The notes under the pieces are model-generated. The model was given only the letters and a program-made list of their open reading frames with translations, made no database searches and was not told the DNA's origin. DNA of 64,000 bases, taken from NCBI GenBank assembly GCA_016617855.1, contig JAECUM010096251.1, positions 52,490-116,489 of the forward strand. The letters run 5' to 3'. Numbering within the stretch: position 1 is the stretch's first letter; every line of letters starts with the position of its first letter. A program made the translations under genes and the position numbers. The stretch is from Megalonaias nervosa. Taxonomy: Eukaryota; Mollusca; Bivalvia; Unionida; Unionidae. Of this stretch, positions 10,446 to 20,640 are shown in pieces.

Positions 10446-10555
10446 GCGTAACAGAATAAAATCAGTGGATTTCCTAATAAAATCAGAATTTATTATGCAT
10501 TTCTTAATAAAATCAGTGGATTTCTTAATAAAATCAGAATTTATTGTAAAACGTG
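10446..10555. repeat. Tandem repeat, ~50-bp unit, two copies
   Basis: Two near-identical units built on AATAAAATCAGTGGATTTC and TAATAAAATCAGAATTTATT. No gene is visible in the surrounding 10,400-10,830 stretch. Confidence 0.6.
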
Positions 10556-10831
10556 AATTTATTCAGTTTCCAAATGCTTGAAACTGCATTACACACAGCT
10601 AAAAGTCTGTATGAATCAGACGTTGCCAAGGATACTAAAATAATCGATAAGCTATACAAACACGTAATGCCAGCTCATTTCTAAAAATAACCTCATACAA
10701 TTCACTGCTTAGATCGCAGCGATTTCATAAGAACGTAAAAAATATAAATATTATTGAGATTTTATAGAATAATGTGCATAATGGCATCATTATTTATACA
10801 ATGATAAAATTATTGAAAACTCTGAATTGTT

Positions 10832-11044
10832 GTAGGGTAAAAACCCCAGCGATTGTCTAATTGATTTTGATGATTTCTTGATAAATTTGACAATAACTCA
10901 CTAAAAACTGATAAAAAGCAAGAAATTTTGATTAAAAATCTCTTCATTTTAGCAAAAAAAATAGTGATATTTTAGCCAAGGATTTCTATAAAAATCGAAA
11001 AATCATCAAAATCAATTAGACAATCGCTGAGGTTTTTACCCTAC
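10832..11044. mobile_element. Foldback element with ~45-bp inverted ends
   Basis: The left arm starts GTAGGGTAAAAACC and the right arm ends GGTTTTTACCCTAC; the arms pair over about 45 bp with one or two mismatches. The interior of about 120 bp is noncoding and AT-rich. This is a MITE-like insertion. Downstream, 11,045-11,480 holds only short AT-rich repeats (ACGAGATTTTCGAA twice). Confidence 0.65.
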
Positions 11045-11489
11045 CAGCGCTACAAAATCTAGCAGAATTTCATTGATTTTTGGTCATTGTTCATACAAAA
11101 AACGAGATTTTCGAACAAAAAAACAACAAAAAACGAGATTTTCGAATAAAATCAACAAAAAGAATATAAAAAAAAACCATTTATAAAGGCGATGTTTATT
11201 TGCAATACGTTTGAGATGCATGACTAAATTCATTGAAATGTTTTTACAGTCGAAGTTTGGACAATCAGAGAATGTGATATATGTTTTGTGTACTATTGAA
11301 AGATATCACTTATAGGGTTGGACTCTTTCAGCACGATAAGGTGCAATCATTAGTATTAAGTACGACAACTACGATATTTACTATTATGCTTGACGGAGTT
11401 GTCTCGCTTCATTATCTGATACTATAAGAATTGCATCGATGAAAAAAACACCTGCATGAAACTATCAAAGCAAAATGAGAAAATACTGT

Positions 11490-12005
11490 TCATGAAGAAG
11501 GTTCTGGTAGATAGGTGAACCTAATTCGTTGTCCAAACCCCATTGAAAAAGCATATTTGTATGTTTCATCGGCCACACGTTGTACCGATTGTGGATATAT
11601 ACCAAAATATTTGGCAGCTAAATTCATAGAATTAAAATTTCTCTCTTCACTAGTCTCTGCATTTACGGCTTTAATAGCTCTCTTTTTAAATATTTTACAC
11701 TTTCCTGTATTTCCACGTGCAGAATTTTTATTCTGCTTAATAGCTTGTAGATTATCAAGCGAGTTATTTTTGGGATTTCCATCAATGTGATCTATTACGA
11801 GTCCATCTTTAATGATTCCAAAATAACACTCGAACACGAATCTATGTGAGAAATAATTTTTATTTCCGTTGGCGTTAAATCTAAGATAACCAAATTTATC
11901 AACATTACCGACTGGTTTCTTTAATCTGCAGTTCTTAATTACACCATCACGAGATGCTTCATAATTAGTGATTATTGGATGCGCCACAAATTCGTTTTGC
12001 TTCAC
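11490..12005 (-). CDS. Free-standing HNH endonuclease
   Basis: About 171 aa. The central HNH motif shows HRFVFECYFG...VIDHIDGNPKNNSLDNL, matching phage and homing-type HNH nucleases; the C-terminal part (YPQSVQRVAD) looks like a small helix-turn-helix DNA-binding unit. No ATG is in frame ahead of the domain: a TGA directly precedes the GTG at the start, so the start codon may be lost or shifted. It could be a selfish nuclease carried by element 1, or serve its replication. Confidence 0.75.
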   Translation of the reverse strand: MKQNEFVAHPIITNYEASRDGVIKNCRLKKPVGNVDKFGYLRFNANGNKNYFSHRFVFECYFGIIKDGLVIDHIDGNPKNNSLDNLQAIKQNKNSARGNTGKCKIFKKRAIKAVNAETSEERNFNSMNLAAKYFGIYPQSVQRVADETYKYAFSMGFGQRIRFTYLPEPSS

Positions 12006-12099
12006 TCATATAATATTATTTGCTTAAATCATTATTTTGAAAATCTAGCTAGATAATTTTCTTCGGATTTTATAGGAGATTCAGAAGATGTGGTTTTTT

Positions 12100-12327
12100 T
12101 TATCGTAATATCGTTTCAGCTCTCTGTATTTTTTTGCCACCGCATTGCACACACAATTGAGTTCTTCCTCTGACTCCAACACCACACCGCATACACGGTT
12201 TTGGTCCGAAACTGCCTTGTCTAACACATTGCATATGGTAGCCGCAGAATTCGTTTACGGATGCTTTGTTACAAGGAGAAGTATATCCGATCATAAGCCA
12301 ATGACATCGATTTTTTGTTTGAATCAT
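12100..12327 (-). CDS. Small cysteine-rich zinc-binding protein
   Basis: 75 aa from ATG 12327. CNKA...FCGYHMQC is followed by CMRCGVG...LCVQCGGK, that is paired CxxC knuckles resembling a small zinc ribbon. It lies divergently, about 50 bp from the polymerase/helicase gene, so the two probably share a promoter region. Family not recognised; nucleic-acid binding is likely from the motif type. Confidence 0.55.
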   Translation of the reverse strand: MIQTKNRCHWLMIGYTSPCNKASVNEFCGYHMQCVRQGSFGPKPCMRCGVGVRGRTQLCVQCGGKKIQRAETILR

Positions 12328-12379
12328 ATACAAAAAGATTAAATTTTAATTAAATGCATATTTTGTCCTAATTATAATA

Positions 12380-15300
12380 ATGCAGGAATTATCCGCGATT
12401 GAACCTTCCGCAGCTAGATTTGACCTCGACAGACTGCATAAATTTAGTTTTTCTATGCAAGATCTAGCTTTAACGAATAAGGATATAACAAAACGTATCC
12501 GTGAGGCCAAAAAGGAATTTTGCGACGATGGTGCGGCTCATGTGTGGTCGACGTTCAGAATTGGAAATAATGTTAATATGATGAATGACAAACGAGGAAA
12601 AATGATTATTGACTACCTTGTTCAGAAATATTTTATTTTAATAAAATTTATTGTAAAGACAGACGATGACACCTGGATTATTCGTGACAAAAGTGACTCT
12701 GTCCATAGGTCAGGAGATAATATTGTTATTAGTAAAAATTCCAGACCAGGAATACTTACTGGTATTGATAAACCGTATTACGAGCGATCATACCCTGTAA
12801 CTGCGGTTGAATACGCGGTATACCCCTTAAATAATAAACCTGACCTCAATGGTCTCAAGCCCATGAAATTATCAACAGCATCAACGAGGATAAATTGCGT
12901 AGCTGAACGGTTTACAGAACACTTCACAAACGCGATACGCGGAAACGGTTTAACGGATTTACGACGTAAAAAAATAAACACGTTGGCAGAAACAGTTAAA
13001 GATACCGGAGCGTCTATCAGCGACGTTGCTGAGCTGGGAAAGAAATTGAAATTCCCAATAACGGTGAAGACGTTAACGGAGAGAGATTTTATACAAATCG
13101 AAATATAAATCAAGGGGAGCTTCTAGAGATATTATTGATCATAACGCACATGCATGGACGTCTGCGGTAACAATATTTCCACGAGATAGAACGGTTAAAT
13201 TTTATAATGGTCATGTATTTGATGCTATCAGAAATATCAGTAAAATTGACCCTGTATCTGTTTGGCTGTTTCAGAGTTCCGAATATGATCATCATGATTA
13301 GTTTGTACGATCTAATGGTGATATTTATCGTACAGAATCTCTCCATGGGGAAATGAAAGATCTTGCACAACGCCTCGAATACACACCCGATAAAGTTGAA
13401 CAATTACTTAATAATTGTTTTACCGTTCCATCAGTTGCTGCTCACTACGCTCAGGAGAAAAATTTATGGAAACCGACACGATTAAAATTTCTTGAAGATG
13501 TCAAAAAAAGTTGTATCGAATACGGACATGGCGGGTTGTGGAATACTAAATACGATTGTAATGACGTTATCTCAGTTGATATGGTAGCTTGTTATCCAGG
13601 AAGTTTTCTTGGATACGGAGAGTGTTCTGAATACTATAAGATATTTGGACATCCCACACACGAGATGACCAGAGTGCCTATAAACGGACCCCTTCCCCAA
13701 GGACCTGATGATTTAACCGGATTCGCCTGTATAGAGTCGTTCGAGTTTTACGAGGGTCTCCATATGATTGTTTACGCGTGGTTTGGAAAACATTTTTCAG
13801 AGCGATGTTGGGCTAAATAGTACTATTACGATATATGCTCAACGAAAGAATTTTAATGTCGTTACGCGTAAGTGAAGCGATTATATCATGTCACGCGCAG
13901 TATCAAGTCTGGTTGCCAGAACCGCATGTATTTAATGAAGGGGATTTTTCCGATCCCGATATTTTTTGCGAGTACAGAAAAACACGTAATGAGAAATTCG
14001 CAAAAGATCTCGGTAGAAAAATAATCGGTAAATTTACGCAAGGAGGATCATATGATCATAAACGAGCGTGCACAAGATTAATCATGGACGATGCTGAACT
14101 TGATTTGATAATCGCCGAAACAAATGAGAAAAACACGTTTATAAGTCGCAGTAATGCTTATTTATCAGACGGAACAAAATTAGGTGCAATTGTGAGCTGT
14201 TCTGATGGCGAGTCACCTCAGTTTACTCATTTAAGATCTTCGATGCTAGCGTATGTTCCGATAAATCTATTATCGATGATAAACAGATTTCCTTCGTTCG
14301 CGGTCAGAGTCGCGACAGATTCATTTTATATAAACAAAAAACACGCGGATTTGTTGAAACTTAACTATCATGCATCACGGGGCGAATGGAGAATAAAACA
14401 CGAGGATATAATCAATTATTCTGAATCCGCCGATGTTGAAATTATAAGGACATATTACAAGAATGATCAGCTATCAACGATGTCATCGGCGCCATCTGTA
14501 TATGATCATGTAGCTAAACATAAGACCGTTTATCTTAATGGGTGTGGTGGTTCAGGTAAAACAACACGCGCGATTAAATTATTTAGTAATTGTTCTGATA
14601 TGATAGTTTTGACACCGACGCATAAACTCGCCAGGGAAATAAAAGAACGAGGAGTAAAATCGTGTACATATCATAGTTTTTTTAGATGGTGCGGAGACGC
14701 ATGGACTCCATCGCGGATGGGTGAGAAACACATTCCTAAAATTATTATCTGGGACGAGATATGCACGGTGCCGCTAGAGGTATTAAAAATATTTCTTGAT
14801 TGGCTGTTATTAAAAAATACTGCTGTGGTGATGTGTGGCGATCATGGTCAACCACCACCCATAGTTGGTCAATCTCCACATGAGTGGCTGAAAACATTTG
14901 TAGATTATTACGAAGAAATACACGATGACCATAGAGCTATTGATGGATCACTAAAAGAGTTTAAAAAGTTAATAAGATTACAGCCAGATAAAATACAATG
15001 TGAGATAATGCGTAAAGTAATTCCAGAAACTTCCATGAATGATTTTTGGGCCTCATGGAGACCTTCTGATTTGATAGATGCGAGCAGAAAAAAATAGTTC
15101 GCGATACACCTCAACAACAATTATTTACGTTACATAAAGAAAAATTTTCAAATCTACCTGTACCTTTGTGTTATCACCCAGCAGATACTCGACGACAGAA
15201 TGTTGATGTTGAGATTCCTGGTGCCTTGGTTCCACCAAGGATACAAAAACTTGTGTTAAATGATATCGTTTTAGTTGCTGTTGATGTTGTTGAGAGCGCG

Positions 15301-15784
15301 TTAATCATGGATAAATCGCCGTGGACGTTAGGATACGCTATAACAATTCACTCGTCACAGGGATTAACTATTACCGATACATGCATTTTGATTGTCGATG
15401 ATCGTATTGAGTGGTCAAATTTAGTTTATCTAGCAGTGTGTAGAGTTAGAAGAATATCCCAACTGCGCCGGGTTATCATGGATTGCGTAATAACCGAAGA
15501 AATTCCCGACAATAATGTCAATATAAAAACTAGCGAGCTATAAACAATGTGATAAAAACAATAATCGCGATTTTGATATCGATGCTGAATTTATTATAAC
15601 ACTAAAGTCACGACAGAATAATCATTGTGCAAGTTGTAACTAAAATATCCTGTAGCAGTATTTAAGTAATGATTCTAGACAATTTACCGTCGATAGAATT
15701 AATAGTGATGTTGGTCATACACGCGAAAATGTAATGCTGACCTGTCTTGAATGTAATCGACGTCGAGGCGCTGCAAGTTTATAA
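12380..15784 (+). pseudogene. Polymerase B-like palm, SF1 helicase and HNH domain in one gene
   Basis: The N-terminal and palm region has motif A (VDMVACYPGSF, about 13575-13607), a motif-B-like GKFTQGG near 14025 and motif C (VATDSFYI near 14311). A superfamily 1 helicase follows: Walker A GCGGSGKTT near 14542, LTPTHKLA, WDEICTV near 14749, CGDHGQPPP near 14833, ITIHSSQGLT near 15341 and YLAVCRVRR near 15430. At the end is an HNH-type nuclease (CASC near 15630, FTVDRIN, TCLECNRRRG near 15740-15775). Breaks: frameshift near 13108, TAG 13299-13301, frameshifts near 13815, in an A7 run at about 15090 and near 15535, and two stops in the HNH part. The order suggests a single replication protein, now dead. 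Confidence 0.75.
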
Positions 15785-16750
15785 AAGTGAACGCGGTGGT
15801 AATTGCGTATCTGTAGGAATTATTTGTAATTGTTCGCGTACAAATCCACGCTGAAGAGCAGTTGAATCTAATCTGTAGATTGCGGGTCTACCTGTGGACC
15901 TTACCACGCTAGAAATTGTGTGTGTGGTCACACTCCAGATAGGATCAGTTGCTCTGTTTCTACCTCCTTCAAGTTCACCAGGTTCATATAAATATCTTAC
16001 CGTAACATCGCCTAGTACTGGTTGATGGGAATAATTACGTTGTCGGCGGGTTATATTTTTTTTTGTGATCGCATCAGAAGGTTTCATAGAAATTGCACGA
16101 GTTACTTCGTCGTTTAACGCAGCTATCACACTCGGTAACCTCGCAACCCATTCACGAGATCTCTCCATGGTTTCGGTAGATATTTCCCTCACGTATTGGT
16201 ATCCAAATAACCGCTCAGCAAGTGTTCGATTAAATCGTTCAACGATTGCCTGATCACGATGAAGTTTTGTGTGTCCTCGTCTGATTTTAACGTTATGTCG
16301 CTTCATCAACGATGATACTGCACCAAGAAATTCTTTGCCAGAATCAACCTGTAGCAGTTGTGGCCATCGTAGGGGTCCTCGTTGATAAATGCGTTCAAGC
16401 GCAGATGCAACTTCAGTCGCTGTTTTAGTTGATAATGGTTCTGCTTCTTTATACCTACTCGCAACATCAACGACGGTTAACGCGTATTTGTATGTGTATT
16501 GACGTCTACCGATTTTAATGGTATGGTGTGGTATAAACAAAATATCTGCTTGATGAACTTCATTAGAGGTATTAACATCAAAATACGCATACTGAATTTT
16601 TTTAGGTGGACGTAGATAGATTTGCCATATTGCCTGTCGTGCTAACCACGCTGCAGCGACATTACGTGAGACTTTTGCTGCTTCAGCAAGTTTACTAATC
16701 GCTGCTTTACCTCTCCAGAATCCTCTCGGGGAATAATAAACAGATTCCAT
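15779..16750 (-). CDS. INT: DDE (rve-type) integrase
   Basis: 323 aa from ATG 16750. The catalytic triad is D69 (HQADILF), D136 (LQVDSGKEF) and E171 (IVERFNRTL), with exact D-35-E spacing, preceded by a short helical N-terminal domain and followed by a DNA-binding C-terminal part. The frame is intact. It overlaps the end of the polymerase/helicase gene tail to tail by 6 bp. It would insert the element's linear DNA into the host genome. No chromodomain is visible, unlike element 2. Confidence 0.9.
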   Translation of the reverse strand: MESVYYSPRGFWRGKAAISKLAEAAKVSRNVAAAWLARQAIWQIYLRPPKKIQYAYFDVNTSNEVHQADILFIPHHTIKIGRRQYTYKYALTVVDVASRYKEAEPLSTKTATEVASALERIYQRGPLRWPQLLQVDSGKEFLGAVSSLMKRHNVKIRRGHTKLHRDQAIVERFNRTLAERLFGYQYVREISTETMERSREWVARLPSVIAALNDEVTRAISMKPSDAITKKNITRRQRNYSHQPVLGDVTVRYLYEPGELEGGRNRATDPIWSVTTHTISSVVRSTGRPAIYRLDSTALQRGFVREQLQIIPTDTQLPPRSLL

Positions 16751-16766
16751 TATAATAATCAATTGA

Positions 16767-17258
16767 TTAATTACCAGCCCCTAACATTATTTTTCCTTTC
16801 ATACCAGCTTTTATCAGAAAACTAGCGAGTTTTTCTCTGCAAGATGTATCTTTAATATTATTTAACGCATGAATCAACATCATATCTGCAAGGTGCCGTT
16901 GTTGTAAATCCTTACTTTTATACGCGACATCGTGAATGTGACACGCTTGATCAATCTTATTTATTGGATATTCTCCAGGTTTTGGTTGATCTCGGTTATC
17001 GAGTCGGATATCGAGACGAGTTCCAGGACCACAATAGTTATACCCGGGCAAATGTTTTTCACCGGGGTACTTTGTCCTGGTAATTAACCTAACGAAGCGG
17101 TGATATCTCCACCTGTCTTTAATGAAATAAATTTATATTTTTTTTGTACCACATTTCACACACTTGCCTGTAAGTGCGCGCCTTTCATTTTTTGTTATTA
17201 TTGTCTTTAATTCACTTGTGGGCGTACGCGCTTTACATCGAACACAATATAGATCAAT
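16767..17258 (-). pseudogene. Zinc ribbon plus parvovirus-type phospholipase A2, in-frame stop
   Basis: The N-terminal zinc ribbon (LYCVRCKARTP and GKCVKCGTKK, 17145-17258; DUF5679-like) is followed by TAA at 17133-17135, then the same frame continues. KYPGEKHLPGYNYCGPGT gives the calcium loop, and CHIHDVAY (near 16930) the catalytic His-Asp of parvovirus VP1-type PLA2. In parvoviruses this activity breaks endosomal membranes during entry; here it is inferred to be a virion membrane-escape enzyme. The start codon position has no ATG (ATT at 17256-17258). The gene lies directly upstream of the integrase on the same strand. Confidence 0.75.
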
Positions 17259-17269
17259 AATATTATTAT

Positions 17270-17938
17270 ATGGATATAATTGATTTCTCAGCGACACGAA
17301 AACAAGAGCCAGTCAAACATCACCCAGCGCTACCAAATTCTATCAGAGCAATTATACTTGGCCCATCTGGGTCTGGTAAAACGCAATTATTACTTAATCT
17401 GATAATGCGATGGCTGAAGTGGGATAAGTTGTATTTAGTAGCGCCATCTGTAGATGATCAACGATGTTACGAAGTATTTAAAGATTTTAATGAAAACGCA
17501 ACGTCACTGAATGAAGACGGTAATGAGGTTGTTGATTTTATTACCGATATCGATGAATCTCCATCTGTAGATGATCTTGATGGATGTATCAATAATCTCG
17601 TAGTATACGATGATGCAATGCTGGATAAACAATCCAATCCAGCTCGGATATTTTCGCGAGGCCGTCATAAAAATACTGACGTGATCTATGTTACTCAGCG
17701 ATATACACAAATTCCTAAAGTAATTAGAGATAACTGCAACATTTTGATCGTGTTTAACGGCGTAGATAATTACACGCTGCAGAACATTCATTATACTTGG
17801 TGTTCAGGGGACATGGACATGATTAAATTTAGAAACTTCTTTTCAAAAGCACAAGCTGTTCCGTTCGGATTTATAACAATAAATTTACATGACCCCAGAT
17901 CTAGATATCGTATAGGTCTGGGTAAAATCTTTGGTTAA
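17270..17938 (+). CDS. ATP: FtsK/A32-type DNA-packaging ATPase
   Basis: 222 aa. Walker A GPSGSGKT at residues 31-38, Walker B VVYDD at 111-115, then the HKNTDVIYVTQR sensor-like block typical of Polinton and poxvirus A32-like packaging ATPases. The frame is intact. The gene diverges from the zinc-ribbon/PLA2 gene with hardly any gap, so the promoters overlap. It is the right-most gene of element 1. Confidence 0.9.
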   Translation: MDIIDFSATRKQEPVKHHPALPNSIRAIILGPSGSGKTQLLLNLIMRWLKWDKLYLVAPSVDDQRCYEVFKDFNENATSLNEDGNEVVDFITDIDESPSVDDLDGCINNLVVYDDAMLDKQSNPARIFSRGRHKNTDVIYVTQRYTQIPKVIRDNCNILIVFNGVDNYTLQNIHYTWCSGDMDMIKFRNFFSKAQAVPFGFITINLHDPRSRYRIGLGKIFG

Positions 17939-17944
17939 ATGTTG

Positions 17945-18229
17945 AGCAGCAGAGGGGGTGAACAGGCCACTTTTCTCGTCACGGGTGTAAAAATGGTGGC
18001 AGAAAAAAAAAGTCAGAGTGTAGAGCAACAGTATTGAGCTAAAAATGATGGTATCACGTTGAGTTAGAGTGGCGGTCGTGTAACGAGGCTGAGCTAACAT
18101 AATGGATACAATGATCGGTTAGAGGGCGCGGTTTAAAGAACTGACCTGTGCTTCTCAGCCCCGCTAGGAACCTTCCATTTTATAAATAAAGGACGCCAGA
18201 AAAGTGGTCTGTTCACCCCCTCTGCTGCT
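17945..18229. mobile_element. 285-bp unit with 36-bp inverted ends
   Basis: The left end (AGCAGCAGAGGGGGTGAACA...) is repeated inverted at the right end (...TGTTCACCCCCTCTGCTGCT) with about two mismatches over 36 bp. The interior is noncoding. It lies just after the ATPase gene and could be a MITE or a remnant of the right terminus of element 1. Confidence 0.6.
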
Positions 18230-18660
18230 AGCACTGAAAAATATATATTTTTATTAAATTAATGTTCAATGCAATAAAAAGAAAATACTTATTTTGGACT
18301 GGTGAAGAATGTGCATGTCCTTATGCAAAATGGTGTTATTGTTCTCTGCATGCAATGAGCTACGGCAGTTCCTCAGTAATCATTAATAAATATAAAATAA
18401 TAACAGGCCTAGGACTGTACACTGTACAATAACGCTCTAGGCTAAATATGTTTATCCATCAAAGAGGACCTATTGGGTTCTTTCCGTAAGCCATATATTG
18501 ATCTAATCTCTTCCCTGGCTGTCAATGCCATAGAAGTCTGAGATGTCAACGGTATAGTACTGAACTGGAAGCTTTTGAAATATGTATTATTAGTACATAT
18601 TCAGTTTAGGTGAAACCGTTCTTGTGAAACTCACTGGAGGATGTTGCTATAAATATTCAG

Positions 18661-18662
<2 letters not shown>

Positions 18663-18737
<75 letters not shown>
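18663..18737. repeat. (TA)n microsatellite
   Basis: Uninterrupted TA dinucleotide run. Confidence 0.95.
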
Positions 18738-18739
<2 letters not shown>

Positions 18740-19397
18740 CCAACAAGTAAGTCTCCGCTTTTTTTTTTGCTCAGACCGGAGACCAACGCCGTCGGGCAAT
18801 AGTCCATACTGAAGTTTTACGCTGTGTTAACATTCTTTTAGTTCTGACGTATCGGACGCTCGTTAGTAATTAATAAATTTATTTCGAATGACCTTGGTAT
18901 GGGGAAACTAAAATCCCTTTTCTTTTGACCTATGGCGTCAAATCCTTCAGAACACTCACAGTTTAGTACTAATCCCTGTCAGAACAGAACACCTATGTAC
19001 ACTTCTATTATTGACCTTATTTTTAAATTGCTGACGCATGCGTCGAAAACAGCATCACCCCAAGGCAAGAATAACTGCTGGAAACCTTCTAGCGAGGAGT
19101 ATATCACACGGAACTGACTAATGCTTGGGATGGAACTGAGGTTAGGTCTGGCCGTCACGACAGAATTTTGAGACAGACAGAGAGAAGTGTCAGAAATTCG
19201 AGATCTGGAGAACGATAAATAAATTTTAACAAATCAAAACTGTAATGCTATTAATAACAATAATAATAACTCATAGTATGTATGTATATTTGTATATATG
19301 TGTGTAGTATTATTATTATTAAATGTTAGCATATCTTTACTGCTCATTACAGTTTTGAATTTCTTTTGTAAATTTATTTATATATATATATGTACTA

Positions 19398-19574
19398 TGG
19401 GGAAAATGCAACTATACGTGAGAAAGCTTGCCAGTAGCACCTCGTGGGTCGGTGGTTTTTCCCGGGGTTTTCCATGGTTCTTCCTCCACCATTAATACTG
19501 GCCGCCATGTATAGCCTATCTTGTGCTGAAAAATGGCGTTAAACCCTACAACAACAACAACAACAACAACAACT
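19398..19574 (+). repeat. SINE copy with (CAA)n tail, 5' truncated
   Basis: Shares the body ...GGCCGCCATGTATAG... and GGCGTTAAACCCTACAACAA with copies at 20.03 and 32.78 kb (reverse orientation there) and ends in a CAA repeat. Confidence 0.7.
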
Positions 19575-20025
19575 GATCTACGATCTTGTTTTGATCACTA
19601 TGATCCATAATTTGACTAAATAAAATAAAGTTATTGAACATTCAGTTTGTATTTTTATATACAAATATAAAATGTTTAATGAAATATATGCATGCCACAA
19701 GTTACCATAGTAGAATTGACAGTATCAGCATTCACAACATCGTTTGTGGGTGTACCTGTTGGCGCCATCTTGAATACACTGTGGTCATGTGATATGAACT
19801 CGATGTAAGGGAAATATCCTACCGCTTATAAATATTTTCCCGAAAAAAATTGCTTACCTTTCTTTTCGTCAACATTCAAACAGCATCATATTGTTTAACA
19901 ACAACAACAGCAAACGAGCAAACAACGTAATCCGTCCCCAATTCGAAGAGAAAGAAATCAAACAAATTCATTGCATTATGAGTATGTATTTATACTTATT
20001 TTTCCGGGGGGTGGGGTGAGGGGAG

Positions 20026-20232
20026 AGGAGTTTAACGCCATTTCTCAGCGCTAAAAGGGCTATACATGGTGGCCGGTATTATTGGTGGCGGAAAAAACCA
20101 CGGTATGAACCACCGGAAGCTACTGGCAGACTTCTCACAGAATCATGTTAGTCGAGCCCGAGACTTGAACCTACGCTTATAGCAGTGATTGGTAAAGGCG
20201 AGCGATTTAGACCACTCAGCTACCAGTGGTTC
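20026..20232 (-). repeat. tRNA-derived SINE, full-length-like copy
   Basis: On the minus strand it begins with a tRNA-like head (A-box GGTAGCTGAGTGGTCTAA, B-box GGTTCAAGTCTC), followed by the body shared with the copies at 19.4 and 32.8 kb. Confidence 0.75.
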
Positions 20233-20555
20233 CATACCCATGTATGTCTAAATATAATGTAACAGAAAGCTGATTCACATTAGTAACAAACACAACGGTC
20301 CTCGTTTACTAGAGATGAAACGTGTTGATTATAAACTAACCAATGTAATGAATTTTATATAGGTAATGAGAAAACTTTATATTTGCTGTCGAGGAGTGAT
20401 AGATTGGGATAGGTTTTGCGTCTTCATTGTTACATCTTCATTAATTAAAAAATTTACTAATTCGTTAATTATTTAAAAACTAATATAACATACCTATTGT
20501 CCACTCATGAATATTTTATATGCCCCACCTACGAATCCCATTCCCCCGAAGCTGT

Positions 20556-20640
20556 GATTACTAAATGGTTGGATTACCGGACTCGACATTGAAAGGGCGC
20601 GAGTTCGAATCTAACCAATGGATGAGCCGGAGTCAGGTAC
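20556..20640 (+). repeat. tRNA-like repeat segment
   Basis: TACTAAATGGTTGGATTACC and GCGAGTTCGAATCTAACC are spaced like pol III A and B boxes. No intact tRNA fold; probably another SINE head. Confidence 0.4.

Larger units (their letters stand above)
4680..17938. mobile_element. Polinton/Maverick-like element 1, left end missing
   Basis: The element carries a virus-type gene set: pX-like protein, adenain-like protease, fibre-like protein, penton-like protein, polymerase B-like/helicase/HNH gene, rve integrase, zinc-ribbon/PLA2 protein and A32-type packaging ATPase. The set differs strongly from element 2 at 33.8-54.2 kb. The left end is interrupted by the LTR at 4679. No terminal inverted repeat could be matched, and no major capsid gene was found. 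Several genes are broken, so it is a fossil. I associate this gene set with virus-like elements of fungi and cnidarians from memory; that needs checking. Confidence 0.8.

Noticed and set aside
20165..20232. Functional tRNA gene
   Set aside because: A and B boxes are present but the fold is degenerate and the segment continues into a SINE body seen three times.
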